A stretch of DNA of 64,000 nucleotides, taken from NCBI RefSeq assembly GCF_048320135.1, contig NZ_CP182947.1:1116001-1180000 (forward strand). Reading direction: 5' to 3'. This DNA is from Ideonella_A sakaiensis_A. Its GTDB lineage: Bacteria > Pseudomonadota > Gammaproteobacteria > Burkholderiales > Burkholderiaceae_C. The notes beneath the pieces are model-generated. The model made no database searches. It was not told the origin of the DNA and worked only from the letters and a program-made list of their open reading frames with translations. Position 1 is the first letter of the stretch, and every line of letters starts with the position of its first letter. Below are positions 53,799-62,606 of the stretch, in pieces. The translations under genes and the position numbers were made by a program.

Positions 53799-53945
53799 GG
53801 CGATCGACGCGCGTTCAGACCCAGGAACCACGGGGTATCCCAGGCGATGCCGTCGAAGCCCTCGCGCGTGAACGGCCACAACACCGGCGACGGGTAATGG
53901 TCGGCCGAGTGCGTGAAGATGTCGATCAGGACATGCGGCCAGCCT
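53792..53945 (-). pseudogene. C-terminal remnant of a membrane-bound metal-dependent hydrolase family protein
   Basis: This frame reads GWPHVLIDIFTHSADHYPSP, VLWPFTREGFDGIAWDTPWF, resembling the end of membrane-bound metal-dependent hydrolases with an HxxxDxxTH motif and a Pro-Trp-Pro-Phe stretch. About 45 codons remain. It overlaps the last codons of the AI-2E family gene on one side and the cadR stop on the other. The upstream part of the gene is lost. Confidence 0.6.
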
Positions 53946-54936
53946 CCAGCGTCTGCTCGATGTAGAGCTTGCGCACCAGCACCATTGCCACGACCATCAG
54001 CGGCGTTCCGAACACGATGCCGGGGATGCCGAACAGCGTGCCGAAGACGACGACCGACGCGACCGCGAGCACCGGTGGCAACTGCACTGCCCAGCGCTGC
54101 ACCAGCGGGACGACGACATTGCCCTCGACTTGCTGGATGACGAGGAACAGCAGCGCCACGTAGAGCGCCTGCTGCGGGCCTTCGACGAACGCGACCAGCA
54201 CCGCCAGCAGGCCCGAGGCGATCGGCCCGAAAAACGGCACGAATTCGAGCAGGCCGGCGGTCAGTCCGAGCGCGAGCGCGAGCGGCATCTGCAGCAACGA
54301 CAGTCCGACGGCTACCGCGACGCCGACCAGCACCATCGTCAGCGCCTGGCCGAGCAGCCAGCGCGTCAGCGCATGTCCGGCGGAGTCGAGCGCCTCGGCG
54401 ACACGACGGCGCCGGCGTGGCGGAAACAGCCGCAGCAGGCCATTGCGATAGAGGTAAACGTCGAAGGCGAGATAAAGCCCCATCAACACGATCAGCAACA
54501 GCGAAACCATGCCACTCGCCAGCGTGCCGGCAACGCCGGCGATGCCTTCCCACGGCAGGTCCGAGGTGTCGGTTTGCTCGATCAGCACCAGCAAGCGATC
54601 GCCGAGCGGAATCTCGGTCAGCCATTCGCGCAGGTTGGCCCAGGCGCGCGGGAGTTCGCTGCCGAGCGCCTGGAACTGTTCGGCCAGCGGCCTGCCGAGC
54701 AGCCACAAGCCGAGGCCGAGCACGACGCTCAGCGTCAACAACACGACGCCGGTCGCGAGGCGCGGCGACAGCCGGGTACGGTCTGCCAGCGGATTGGCCA
54801 GTGCGCGCAGCGACGCGGCGATCAGCACCGCGCCGAACAGCAGCATCACCGGCTGGCGCAGGTGCCAGACGAGCGCCAGCAGCACCACCGTGGCGAGCAG
54901 CCGCCACAGCGTCGCGGCACTGATGTCGCGCGCCAT
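53926..54936 (-). CDS. AI-2E family transporter (PerM/YdiK-like permease)
   Basis: A 336-residue membrane protein of the AI-2E exporter family. Seen: about seven hydrophobic segments, first LWRLLATVVLLALVWHLR, PVMLLFGAVLIAASLRALAN, then LASGMVSLLLIVLMGLYLAF, FVPFFGPIASGLLAVLVAFV and the conserved QQVEGNVVVPLVQRWAVQLP. The family also contains Na+/H+ antiporters and general efflux proteins, so autoinducer export is not implied. The ATG at 54936 has GAG close by; the open frame upstream is not coding. It stands alone, convergent with cadR. Confidence 0.9.
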   Translation of the reverse strand: MARDISAATLWRLLATVVLLALVWHLRQPVMLLFGAVLIAASLRALANPLADRTRLSPRLATGVVLLTLSVVLGLGLWLLGRPLAEQFQALGSELPRAWANLREWLTEIPLGDRLLVLIEQTDTSDLPWEGIAGVAGTLASGMVSLLLIVLMGLYLAFDVYLYRNGLLRLFPPRRRRRVAEALDSAGHALTRWLLGQALTMVLVGVAVAVGLSLLQMPLALALGLTAGLLEFVPFFGPIASGLLAVLVAFVEGPQQALYVALLFLVIQQVEGNVVVPLVQRWAVQLPPVLAVASVVVFGTLFGIPGIVFGTPLMVVAMVLVRKLYIEQTLEAGRMS

Positions 54937-55162
54937 CTCAGTGCGGCCGGCGCCGTGAGCCGTCCCGGTATTGACACCGGGTTGGTCGATGGCGTTCGGT
55001 TCGGCGGTTCGGCGCGGGGCAAGGCATCGTCAACGGGACGTTGTGGTTGTTCTCCATGGGTGGACCGCGAGATGCCCCGTGAGTTTCGTCGGATGTCCGC
55101 GCCGCTGAAGCTCCTGCGCCTGGCGTGCGGAGGTTTGCGCATTGGTTGCGGTCGGTGGCAGA

Positions 55163-55258
55163 ACCTGCGGGAGCGGCTTGAGCCGCGATTGCGGGGGCCT
55201 CGGAATCTTGGTGAATCGGGGCTGAAGCCCCTCCCACAAGCAAGCGCCGCTTGCTTGT
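55163..55258. repeat. REPIN-like pair of inverted REP units plus a 23-bp palindrome
   Basis: Two copies of TGyGGGAGsGGCTTsAGCC, each followed by a GAT or CGAT end, lie head to head: forward at 55165-55189 and reverse at 55215-55240. Each unit itself folds (GCGGCTTGAGCCGC; GGGGCTTCAGCCCC). Adjoining it, ACAAGCAAGCG-C-CGCTTGCTTGT (55236-55258) is a perfect 11-1-11 palindrome. This is the form of REP doublets mobilised by RAYT transposases. No RAYT gene is in the window. The rest of the 54937-55379 gap holds nothing I can support. Confidence 0.65.
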
Positions 55259-55379
55259 TGCTCCGCGACCGGGATTTGCCCGCTTGTAAACTCGCCGCGT
55301 GAGCACGCCGCAGATCCGGTCGGGCCGCCCATCGGCGGCCGTGACGGCCTCCTACCTCTCTCGTCCGATCTGACGCGCG

Positions 55380-56984
55380 GTGGTCGACCGGCGCGGCTTT
55401 CTCGTCCACTCGGCGCTGCTCGCTGCGGCCGGGCCGGCGCCATTGCTGGCGGGCCAGGCGGTGCCGCCGGGCGACGTGGCATCGCTGCTCGCTGCGCTGC
55501 AGCAGGGCCGGCTCGATTCGTCGGACGTCGTCGATGCGCTGCTGGCGCGGGCCGACGCGATCGACAGTGCGGGCCCGCGCGTCAATGCGATCGTCGAACG
55601 CAATCCGCTGGCGCAGGCGATCGCGCGGGCGATGGATCACGAGCGGCTGCAGGGCCGGATGCGCGGCCCGCTGCACGGCGTGCCGATCCTGCTGAAGGAC
55701 AACATCGACACCGGCGACGAGATGCTGACCACCGCCGGCTCGCTGGCGCTGGCCGTTCGCCCGGCACCTGCCGACGCGACGCTGGTGCGGCGGCTGCGCG
55801 CCGCCGGCGCGGTACTGCTCGGCAAGACCAACCTGTCGGAGTGGGCCAACTTCCGCGGCGCGCGGTCGGTCAGCGGCTGGAGTGCGCGCGGCGGCCAGAC
55901 GCTGAACCCGCATGTGCTCGACCGCAGCCCGAGCGGCTCGAGCTCCGGCTCGGCCGCCGCAGTGGCCGCCGGGCTGGCGCCGCTGGCGATCGGTACCGAA
56001 ACCGACGGCTCACTGGTGTCGCCGGCGTCGATGTGCGGCGTGGTCGCGATCAAGCCGACGCTCGGCGTCGTCAGCCGCCACGGCCTGGTGCCGCTGGCCC
56101 ACAGCCAGGATACGGCCGGGCCGCTGGCCACCTGCGTGGCCGACGCCGCGCTGCTGCTGCAGGCGATGGCCGGCGCCGACCCTGCCGATCCGGCCACCAC
56201 TGCGCCGGCCGCCGCCGTGGCACGGCATCGGCTGGCCGGCCTGCGGCTCGATGCCGGCGCGCTGTCCGGCGCACGACTCGGCGTTGCGCGCGAACATTTC
56301 GGCGTGCATCCCGCCGCTGACGCGCTGGCCGAAACGGCGCTCGCCACGTTGCGGGCGGCCGGCGCGGTGCTGGTCGATCCGGTCACCGTCATCGCCGATA
56401 CCGAGGCGCTGGGCGCGGCGGAATTCGACCGGCTGCTGCACGAGTTCAAGGCCGGGCTCAATGCCTACCTGGCACGCCGCGGCGATAGCGCCGAGGTGCA
56501 CAGCCTCGCCGAACTGATCGCGTTCAACCGGGTGCATGCGCTGGCCGAGATGCCATGGTTCGGGCAGGAGACGTTCGAGGCCGCGCAGGCGCGCGGCGGG
56601 CTCGACAGCCCGGCCTATCTGCGCGCCAATGCCACCTGCAAACAATTGGCGTGGACGCACGGCCTTGGCGCGGCGCTGCGCCGCCACCGCCTCGACGCGA
56701 TCGTTGCGCCGACCACCGGCCCGGCCTATCCGATCGACCCGGTCGGCGGCGACCACTGGGTCGGCGGCAGCTCGCAACCGGCCGCGGTGTCCGGTGCGCC
56801 GCACATCACGGTGCCGATGGGCAGCGCATTTGCATTGCCGGTCGGGCTGTCGTTCTACGGCGCGCCGGGCCACGATGCACGGCTGCTGCAGCTCGCTTAT
56901 GCCTATGAACGGCGCGCACCGCCGCGGCCAGAGCCGGGTTTCCTCGAGACCGTCGCGAGGCCGCGCGGGGCGCTGGCGCGATAA
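55380..56984 (+). CDS. Amidase (amidase signature family), predicted Tat substrate
   Basis: A 534-residue amidase. Seen: an N-terminus VDRRGFLVHSALLAAAGPAP that looks like a twin-arginine signal, the catalytic Lys in VPILLKDNIDTGDEMLTTAG, the Ser-rich signature DRSPSGSSSGSAAAVAAGLA near residue 180, and GTETDGSLVSPASMCGVVAI with the nucleophile Ser. The start is GTG at 55380, first possible after an in-frame stop at 55371; no clear ribosome site is seen. If exported it would hydrolyse amides in the periplasm, unlike the amidase at 12.7 kb, which has no signal. The substrate is unknown. Confidence 0.87.
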   Translation: MVDRRGFLVHSALLAAAGPAPLLAGQAVPPGDVASLLAALQQGRLDSSDVVDALLARADAIDSAGPRVNAIVERNPLAQAIARAMDHERLQGRMRGPLHGVPILLKDNIDTGDEMLTTAGSLALAVRPAPADATLVRRLRAAGAVLLGKTNLSEWANFRGARSVSGWSARGGQTLNPHVLDRSPSGSSSGSAAAVAAGLAPLAIGTETDGSLVSPASMCGVVAIKPTLGVVSRHGLVPLAHSQDTAGPLATCVADAALLLQAMAGADPADPATTAPAAAVARHRLAGLRLDAGALSGARLGVAREHFGVHPAADALAETALATLRAAGAVLVDPVTVIADTEALGAAEFDRLLHEFKAGLNAYLARRGDSAEVHSLAELIAFNRVHALAEMPWFGQETFEAAQARGGLDSPAYLRANATCKQLAWTHGLGAALRRHRLDAIVAPTTGPAYPIDPVGGDHWVGGSSQPAAVSGAPHITVPMGSAFALPVGLSFYGAPGHDARLLQLAYAYERRAPPRPEPGFLETVARPRGALAR

Positions 56985-57212
56985 GCGGGGCGGCCGCTCT
57001 AGCTGAGCGAGTCCCGCACCCAGAGTTCCGCACCTGGTGCATCGACCTCCATGGTCCTCGAGACCCCTGCGCTGCGGATGTCCCAGCCGGTGTGGCGCGT
57101 ATGCTGTCGGGCGTCGCCGCCGCGGGCATCGACCGAGCAGATTCCGTGCTCACACCTGATGCAATTCGAAGCCCTTGGGGCAACAACGTCTGGTCGTGCA
57201 AAGGAGGTTTCG

Positions 57213-58286
57213 ATGAACAGCTGTTCGATTGCCGTTCTGCCCGGTGACGGCATCGGCGTCGAGGTGATGGCCGCCGCGCTCGAGGTGCTGCACCGCACCG
57301 GGACGCGGATCGGCCGCGGCTTCGACACCGTCACCCACCCGGCAGGCGCGCAACACTTTGCCGACACCGGTGTCGCGCTTCCCGAGCCGACACTGGCCGC
57401 CTGCCGCGCGGCCGATGCGACGCTGTTCGGCGCGATGGGCCTGCCGCATGTGCGCGGTGCCGATGGCACCGAAGTCATTCCGCAACTTGACATCCGCTTC
57501 GCGCTCGACCTGTATGCGGGCGTGCGCCCGGTGCGCACCTGGCCCGGGCTGCCGGTGCCGCTGGCCGATCCGCGCGGCACACGCATCGACCTGGTGCTGG
57601 TGCGCGAAAACACCGAGGGGCTGTTTTTCGCCCGCGGCCGCGGCACGGTCGACGCCGATGCGGCCTACGACACGATGAAGATCAGCCGCGCCGGTACCGC
57701 GCGCGTCGTCGATTTCGCGTTCCGGCTGGCGCGGCTGCGCAAATCGCAGGGCCGCCCGGGGCATGTCACCAATGTCGACAAGGCCAACGTATTCCGCTCG
57801 ATGGCGTTCTGGCGCGAGGTGTTTCACCAACGCGCCGCCGTCTTCCCCGACATCGCACATGGCGACGCCTATGTCGACGCGATGGCGCTGAACCTGGTGC
57901 TCAAGCCCTGGGAATACGACGTGCTCGTCACCGAAAACATGTTCGGCGACATCCTGTCGGACCTGATCGCCTCGCTGGTCGGTGGCATGGGGATGGCGCC
58001 ATCGGCCGACATCGGCGACGACCACGCGCTGTTCCAGCCGGCGCACGGCAGCGCACCCGACATCGCCGGACAAGGCATCGCCAACCCGACGGCGATGATC
58101 CTGTCGGCCGCGATGATGCTCGACTGGCTCGCCGACCGGCGCGGCGATGCCGCGCTGGCCGATGGCGCGCGCGCAATCGAATCGGCGGTACAGGGCGCGT
58201 TCGAGAGCGGCGCGGTGCGGCCGCGCGAATTTGGCGGCGCGAGCGGCACCACCGACATCACACGCGCGGTGCTCGAGCGGCTTTGA
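57213..58286 (+). CDS. Isocitrate/isopropylmalate dehydrogenase family protein (tartrate dehydrogenase-like)
   Basis: A 357-residue NAD-dependent beta-decarboxylating dehydrogenase. Seen: SIAVLPGDGIGVEVMAAALE, DLVLVRENTEGLFFARGRG, AYDTMKISRAGTARVVDFAF, HVTNVDKANVFRSMAFWREV (substrate-binding Lys), ENMFGDILSDLIASLVGGMG (metal-binding Asp) and HGSAPDIAGQGIANPTAMIL. It differs from core LeuB and Icd proteins, and the catabolic setting suggests a hydroxydicarboxylic acid such as tartrate or a malate derivative. AAAGGAGGT precedes the ATG. It is convergent with the MFS gene. The 228-bp gap before it holds no gene. Confidence 0.9.
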   Translation: MNSCSIAVLPGDGIGVEVMAAALEVLHRTGTRIGRGFDTVTHPAGAQHFADTGVALPEPTLAACRAADATLFGAMGLPHVRGADGTEVIPQLDIRFALDLYAGVRPVRTWPGLPVPLADPRGTRIDLVLVRENTEGLFFARGRGTVDADAAYDTMKISRAGTARVVDFAFRLARLRKSQGRPGHVTNVDKANVFRSMAFWREVFHQRAAVFPDIAHGDAYVDAMALNLVLKPWEYDVLVTENMFGDILSDLIASLVGGMGMAPSADIGDDHALFQPAHGSAPDIAGQGIANPTAMILSAAMMLDWLADRRGDAALADGARAIESAVQGAFESGAVRPREFGGASGTTDITRAVLERL

Positions 58287-58325
58287 ATCCGCTGGCTGCC
58301 GTGCCCGGACGCGGCGCTTCCCGCG

Positions 58326-59567
58326 TCAGTCCACCGTTTTCTCTTCGCGCGCGATTGCACGCTGCCGCATCGCCAGCAGCGCGCCGATCCACAGACACAG
58401 CGCCGAGACGACAAAGCCGCGCGCCAACCCGCCAGGGCCATCGGCAATCCAGCCGACGACGGTCGGGCCGATGATCTGGCCGGCAGCAAAAACGATCGTG
58501 AAGGCACCGATGCCGGCGGCCCACTGCGCTGCCGGCAGGTTGTGGCGGACCCAGGCGGTGGTCGACGCGACGACAGACAGAAACACGCCGCCGAACAACA
58601 GGCTGGACGCAAGCACCACAGGCCACGCGCTGGACAAGGCCGGTGCGATCGTCGCGACGCCGACCAGCGCATTGAGCAGCGCCAGTGCGCGGCCATCGCG
58701 GCGGCGATCGAGCAGGCCGGCCCACAGGCGGGGCGAGACCATCACCGCAATACCGAGCATCGCGAAATAGGCCATCACCGTCGATGAGGCCAGCCCCTGC
58801 TCGCGCAGCAGCGCAACGATGAAGGTCATGTAGCCGATATAACCGACACCGAACATCGCATAGGCGGCCAGCGCCAGTGCAAACCGGCGCAGCGGCACGG
58901 GTGCGTCGGGTGTGCGGCTGCCTGCAGCAGCCTGCGCCGGCGCCGATCTCGCAGCGAGCCGGCGGACGGCGCGGCGCAGGATGTCGGTTGCCACGAAACA
59001 GGCCAGTGCCAATGCGGCCCAGGCATAGGCCCAGGGATGCGCGAGATCGGCCGCCGCAGCCATCGCCGACGGCACGAGCAGCGCCGACAGGCTGATGCCG
59101 AGGCCGGTGCCGCCGTAATACAGCCCGATCAGCAGCCCGGCCCTGGCCGGTTCGGTCGCGCCCAGCCGCGCGGCCAGCAATCCGCCGGCGATGAAGACCA
59201 GCGCGCTGCTGATGCCGGCGGCCAGCCGTTGCGCCAGCCAGATCGTCGTATCAGTGAACAGCCCGGAGACCGCCATCAGCACGCTGGCTGCCACCGCGCC
59301 CCACAACATCACGGCAGCCGGCGGATAACGGCGCAGCAGCAGCGGCGTCAGCAGCGCGCCGAGCAGATAACCGGCCGCATTGCTGGTATTCATCGCGCCG
59401 GCCAGCGCATAACTCCAGCCGAGGTCGTCGCGCATCGGCGGCAGCAACAGGCCGTAGGCGAAGCGCGTGATGCCGAGCGACAACGCGGCGCCGAGCGACA
59501 GCATCAGCGCGATGCGGATGCTCGAATCGACGAGGCTGACGGTGCGGGTTTCGGTCGCCGTGTGCAT
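58326..59567 (-). CDS. MFS transporter, YbfB/YjiJ family
   Basis: A 413-residue permease with about twelve membrane segments. Seen: IALMLSLGAALSLGITRFAY, GLLLPPMRDDLGWSYALAGA (a TRFxYGLLLPxMRxDLGWS-type start of the family), MNTSNAAGYLLGALLTPLLL, and AAYAMFGVGYIGYMTFIVAL in the second half. The ATG at 59567 fits the family; the upstream frame is not coding, and no ribosome site is clear. It is followed by a convergent dehydrogenase gene. The substrate is unknown; a carboxylate is likely. Confidence 0.88.
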   Translation of the reverse strand: MHTATETRTVSLVDSSIRIALMLSLGAALSLGITRFAYGLLLPPMRDDLGWSYALAGAMNTSNAAGYLLGALLTPLLLRRYPPAAVMLWGAVAASVLMAVSGLFTDTTIWLAQRLAAGISSALVFIAGGLLAARLGATEPARAGLLIGLYYGGTGLGISLSALLVPSAMAAAADLAHPWAYAWAALALACFVATDILRRAVRRLAARSAPAQAAAGSRTPDAPVPLRRFALALAAYAMFGVGYIGYMTFIVALLREQGLASSTVMAYFAMLGIAVMVSPRLWAGLLDRRRDGRALALLNALVGVATIAPALSSAWPVVLASSLLFGGVFLSVVASTTAWVRHNLPAAQWAAGIGAFTIVFAAGQIIGPTVVGWIADGPGGLARGFVVSALCLWIGALLAMRQRAIAREEKTVD

Positions 59568-59613
59568 GGCATGCAAGTATGCGTGGCGCAGCCGATCTTC
59601 GATCACCGGTTCC

Positions 59614-59629
59614 GGTTTCAGCTGAAACC
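59614..59629. promoter_or_regulatory. 16-bp perfect palindrome upstream of the MFS gene
   Basis: GGTTTCAG-CTGAAACC lies 47 bp before the MFS start and 44 bp after the stop of the LysR gene on the same strand. It is well placed as an operator or dimer-binding site. No known regulator motif is claimed. Confidence 0.5.
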
Positions 59630-59672
59630 CGAACACCTCCGTTGTTGCAGTTCGATGTCCTCCCGAATCATT

Positions 59673-60635
59673 TCATCGCGTCGAGGGATGACCATCACTG
59701 CTCGCCGGCCTGTGCTCCGTCAGCAGCGCGACCCTGCGCTGGTGTTGTTCGGCCTGCTCGGTCAGCCACGCCAGGAATGCAGCGATGCGCGGATGAGGCG
59801 CTTCGGCATGGCGCGTCAACACGTGATAGCCGAACTCGGTTGTTCGCCACGGCATCAGCGCATGCAGCGCACGGGATTCGATTTCGTCGATCACCAGCGA
59901 CGCGCGGGCGATGCACAAGCCGACGCCGGCGCGGCACGCGGCCAGCGCGAGGCTGGCGTCGGAGACGCCGACCATCACCTGCGCCGATCCGGGCCGCACA
60001 CCGGCCTCGCGCAGCCATGGCGACCAGCTGCTCCATGGCTCCTGCTCGAGGACCGACTCGTCGTGGATCAGCGGCCGGCTGCCGATGAACTCGGCGAGCG
60101 GCTGGTTTGCAGGCGGCGCGCTCGCCGACAGCACGCTGGCGACATCGCCCATCAGCAGGCGCACATCGACACCGGGATAACTGCCGCTGCCGAAACGCAG
60201 CGCAACGTCGGTCGCGCCGCTGCGCAGATCGGCCAGGCGCGACGATCCCTCGATCGACAAACGCAGCCCCGGATGGCGCTCGACCAGCGACGCCAGCCGC
60301 GGCAGCAGCCAGTGCTGCAGCAGCGACTGCGGTGCCGATATCCGCAGCGGTCCGTCGAGCGGCGCAGCGCAGAGTTCTTCGGTCGAGCTTTCGATAAGCC
60401 GCATCGCGGTGGCGATGCGTTCGGCATAACGACGACCCTCATCGGTCAACACAACGCCACGCGCCAGTCGCTCGAACAACGCCACACCGAGCGACGATTC
60501 CAGGGTCCGGATGCGCAGGCTGATCGCCGCCGCGGTGACGTTCAGTTCGTCGGCGGCGCGGACAAAACTGCGATGCCGTGCCGCCGATTCGAAGGCACGC
60601 AAGGCGTCGAGCGGAGGGCGACGAATGCGGGTCAT
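59673..60635 (-). CDS. LysR-family transcriptional regulator (GcvA-like)
   Basis: A 320-residue LysR regulator of the GcvA-like class. Seen: PPLDALRAFESAARHRSFVR, AADELNVTAAAISLRIRTLE, LFERLARGVVLTDEGRRYAE and an effector domain with LRISAPQSLLQHWLLPRLAS, LRSGATDVALRFGSGSYPGV. GGAGAATTG precedes the ATG at 60635. It is divergent from the PhzF gene with 169 bp between and lies upstream of the MFS gene on the same strand, so it may control both. Confidence 0.92.
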   Translation of the reverse strand: MTRIRRPPLDALRAFESAARHRSFVRAADELNVTAAAISLRIRTLESSLGVALFERLARGVVLTDEGRRYAERIATAMRLIESSTEELCAAPLDGPLRISAPQSLLQHWLLPRLASLVERHPGLRLSIEGSSRLADLRSGATDVALRFGSGSYPGVDVRLLMGDVASVLSASAPPANQPLAEFIGSRPLIHDESVLEQEPWSSWSPWLREAGVRPGSAQVMVGVSDASLALAACRAGVGLCIARASLVIDEIESRALHALMPWRTTEFGYHVLTRHAEAPHPRIAAFLAWLTEQAEQHQRRVALLTEHRPASSDGHPSTR

Positions 60636-60687
60636 CAATTCTCCGATGCGGGCAGGTGCCGGGTGCGGTGCCGGCCCGAGATGCGAC

Positions 60688-60710
60688 GAGTCTACGTGCC
60701 CGCGAGACTC
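60688..60710. promoter_or_regulatory. GAGTCT-N11-AGACTC inverted repeat
   Basis: A perfect 6-11-6 dyad in the middle of the 169-bp LysR/PhzF intergenic region. The long spacing resembles LysR recognition sites. The role is inferred. Confidence 0.4.
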
Positions 60711-60804
60711 AGCTGGACTGGGTCTCAGGGCAAAAAACCATCGCTTGTCGTACCGCACCGGCGACTCAGAATACAAGCGCAACACCATCCCTGAGGAGCC
60801 TGCC

Positions 60805-61665
60805 GTGAACAGCGACAACAACCTGCACCGACTGAGCGCCTTCACCGACCATCCCGCCGGCGGCAACCCGGCCGGCATCTGGATCGGCGAGCGGCTGCCC
60901 GATGCCGCGCAGATGCAGCGCATTGCCGCCGAGGTCGGTTATTCGGAAACCATCTTTCTCGCACCACGCGTCGGCAGCGTGCGCGAGGTGCGCTATTTCA
61001 GCCCGGCGGCGGAAGTCAGCTTCTGCGGCCATGCAACGATCGCCGCCGGCGTGTTGCTCGGCGAGATCGACGGACCGGGCCGCACCAACTTTCTGACCCG
61101 CGCCGGCGAGGTCGAGGTGACGACGGGATTGCGCGACGGCCGGACCTGGGCGTCGCTGCGTTCGGTGCCGACACGGCACGAAGCCGCGGCCCATGATCTG
61201 GTCGACGCAGCGCTTGCGCTTGTTGGCTGGCATCACGACGAGCTCGATCCGAGGATTCCGCCGGCCAAGGCGTATGCCGGCGCCTGGCACCTGGTGCTGG
61301 CAGCGCGCGAGAAGTCGCGCCTCGACACACTCGCTTATCCATTCGAGGCACTGCGTTCGCTGATGCAGCAGCATCAGCTGACGACGCTGCAACTCGTCTG
61401 GCAGGAGCATCCAGGCCAGTTCCACGCACGCAACCCGTTCCCGGTCGGCGGCGTCGTCGAAGACCCGGCGACCGGCGCTGCGGCGGCCGCATTCGGCGGC
61501 TATCTGCGCGATGCCGGATTGATCGCGGCGCCGACCACCTTCACGATCGAGCAAGGCGAGGCGATGGGACGCCCAAGCCGGATCGATGTCGAGGTGCCGG
61601 TGGCCGGCGGCATCGTCATATCGGGCACCGCCGCGGCGATCGCCGCCGAGCCGGCAACCGCCTGA
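60805..61665 (+). CDS. PhzF family isomerase/epimerase-like protein
   Basis: A 286-residue PhzF-fold protein. Seen: LHRLSAFTDHPAGGNPAGIW, EVGYSETIFLAP (conserved Glu near residue 45), YFSPAAEVSFCGHATIAAGV, and FPVGGVVEDPATGAAAAAFG, the four landmark blocks of the family. The start is GTG at 60805, preceded by TGAGGAGCC at the right distance; an ATG is lacking. Only one family member makes phenazines; most have unknown substrates, and no phenazine genes are near. It is followed by a SnoaL-like gene 17 bp on. Confidence 0.9.
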   Translation: MNSDNNLHRLSAFTDHPAGGNPAGIWIGERLPDAAQMQRIAAEVGYSETIFLAPRVGSVREVRYFSPAAEVSFCGHATIAAGVLLGEIDGPGRTNFLTRAGEVEVTTGLRDGRTWASLRSVPTRHEAAAHDLVDAALALVGWHHDELDPRIPPAKAYAGAWHLVLAAREKSRLDTLAYPFEALRSLMQQHQLTTLQLVWQEHPGQFHARNPFPVGGVVEDPATGAAAAAFGGYLRDAGLIAAPTTFTIEQGEAMGRPSRIDVEVPVAGGIVISGTAAAIAAEPATA

Positions 61666-61682
61666 GCTACGCAGGCGCAGCA

Positions 61683-62102
61683 ATGGACAGCAGCGCATCG
61701 GAGACGCCGCAGGCGGCAGCCGAACGGCTCGCACGCGATTTTCTCGAGCGCGTCTGGGGCGGCTGGCCCGATCTCGACGCGATCGACCAGCTGATGAGCG
61801 AAGACTACGAACTGGTCTCGGCCGGCACATCGATTCGCGGCCGGATCGCGTTCAAGCAATGGGTGGCCGATTTCCAGCAGCGGCTCAGCGGCGCCCGCAA
61901 CGAGGTCACCGACGTCTTTGCGTCGGCGGCCGGCGACCGTGTCGCGGCACGCTGGATCTGCAGCGGCCGCAGCGCCGGCATCTTCGGATTGCCGGCCGAC
62001 GGCCGCCGGTTGCACTTCAGCGGGCTGAGCATCTGGGCGGTGCGCGAGGGCCGGCTGTCGCGCTGCTGGGTCGAACGCAGCGCACCGATCGTCGACGACT
62101 GA
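61683..62102 (+). CDS. SnoaL-like/nuclear transport factor 2-fold protein
   Basis: A 139-residue small alpha+beta-barrel protein. Seen: ARDFLERVWGGWPDLDAIDQ, LMSEDYELVSAGTSIRGRIA, FKQWVADFQQRL, RVAARWICSGRSAGIFGLPA, LSIWAVREGRLSRCWVERS, the typical order of SnoaL/ester cyclase family members. It may be an isomerase or a ligand-binding protein; no catalytic set is fixed. Same strand as the PhzF gene, probably cotranscribed. Confidence 0.8.
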   Translation: MDSSASETPQAAAERLARDFLERVWGGWPDLDAIDQLMSEDYELVSAGTSIRGRIAFKQWVADFQQRLSGARNEVTDVFASAAGDRVAARWICSGRSAGIFGLPADGRRLHFSGLSIWAVREGRLSRCWVERSAPIVDD

Positions 62103-62152
62103 GCGATCACCAGCGCGCGCTGCGGACCAGCGTGCGCAGTCGCATCAGGCAA

Positions 62153-62584
62153 TCACTCGTTCATCCACTCACCCGACCCGCCGACCTCAGCCGGAAAGTC
62201 CTTCAGCTTGGGCACGCCATCGCGAACCGGCAGCACCGACTCCGCGTAGTGCAGGTGGATGTCGGGCCGGAATTCGATGTCCGGCATCACGCCGGCGCGC
62301 ACGTCGGTCAGCGCCATGTCCGGATGGCGGGTGATCAGATGGCCGCCGCACTGCAGGCAGAAGTGACGGTCGCTGATGCCGACCTTGTTGAAGTGGCCGA
62401 GCATCGATTCGCCGGCGACCACCCGCACGTCATCGGACTTCCACAACATGAATGCGGCCATCGGCCCGCCCGAATGGGCGCGGCAGGAATTGCAATGGCA
62501 ATAACCCATCTGCATCGGCCGTCCGACGACCTCGATCTCGACGGCGCCGCAGAAGCAGCTGCCCTTGAATTTCTCAGCACCCAT
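62153..62584 (-). CDS. GFA family (glutathione-dependent formaldehyde-activating enzyme-like) zinc protein
   Basis: A 143-residue Mss4-like zinc protein. Seen: the complete set of Zn ligands: GSCFCGAVE (Cys10, Cys12), YCHCNSCRAHSGG (Cys29, Cys31, Cys34) and HFCLQCGGHLITRH (Cys76, Cys79). AAGGAGAG precedes the ATG at 62584. Gfa catalyses S-hydroxymethylglutathione formation in some bacteria; most GFA proteins have no proven activity. A strong hairpin lies just upstream of its ribosome site. Confidence 0.88.
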   Translation of the reverse strand: MGAEKFKGSCFCGAVEIEVVGRPMQMGYCHCNSCRAHSGGPMAAFMLWKSDDVRVVAGESMLGHFNKVGISDRHFCLQCGGHLITRHPDMALTDVRAGVMPDIEFRPDIHLHYAESVLPVRDGVPKLKDFPAEVGGSGEWMNE

Positions 62585-62606
62585 TGCTCGAACTCTCCTT
62601 CCAGAT

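Noticed and set aside
53926..54936. Quorum-signal (AI-2) export as the function of the AI-2E family gene
   Set aside because: The family is broad and no LuxS or lsr genes are seen, so only the family is named.
60805..61665. Phenazine biosynthesis based on the PhzF fold
   Set aside because: No other phz genes are present and the PhzF family is mostly of unrelated function.
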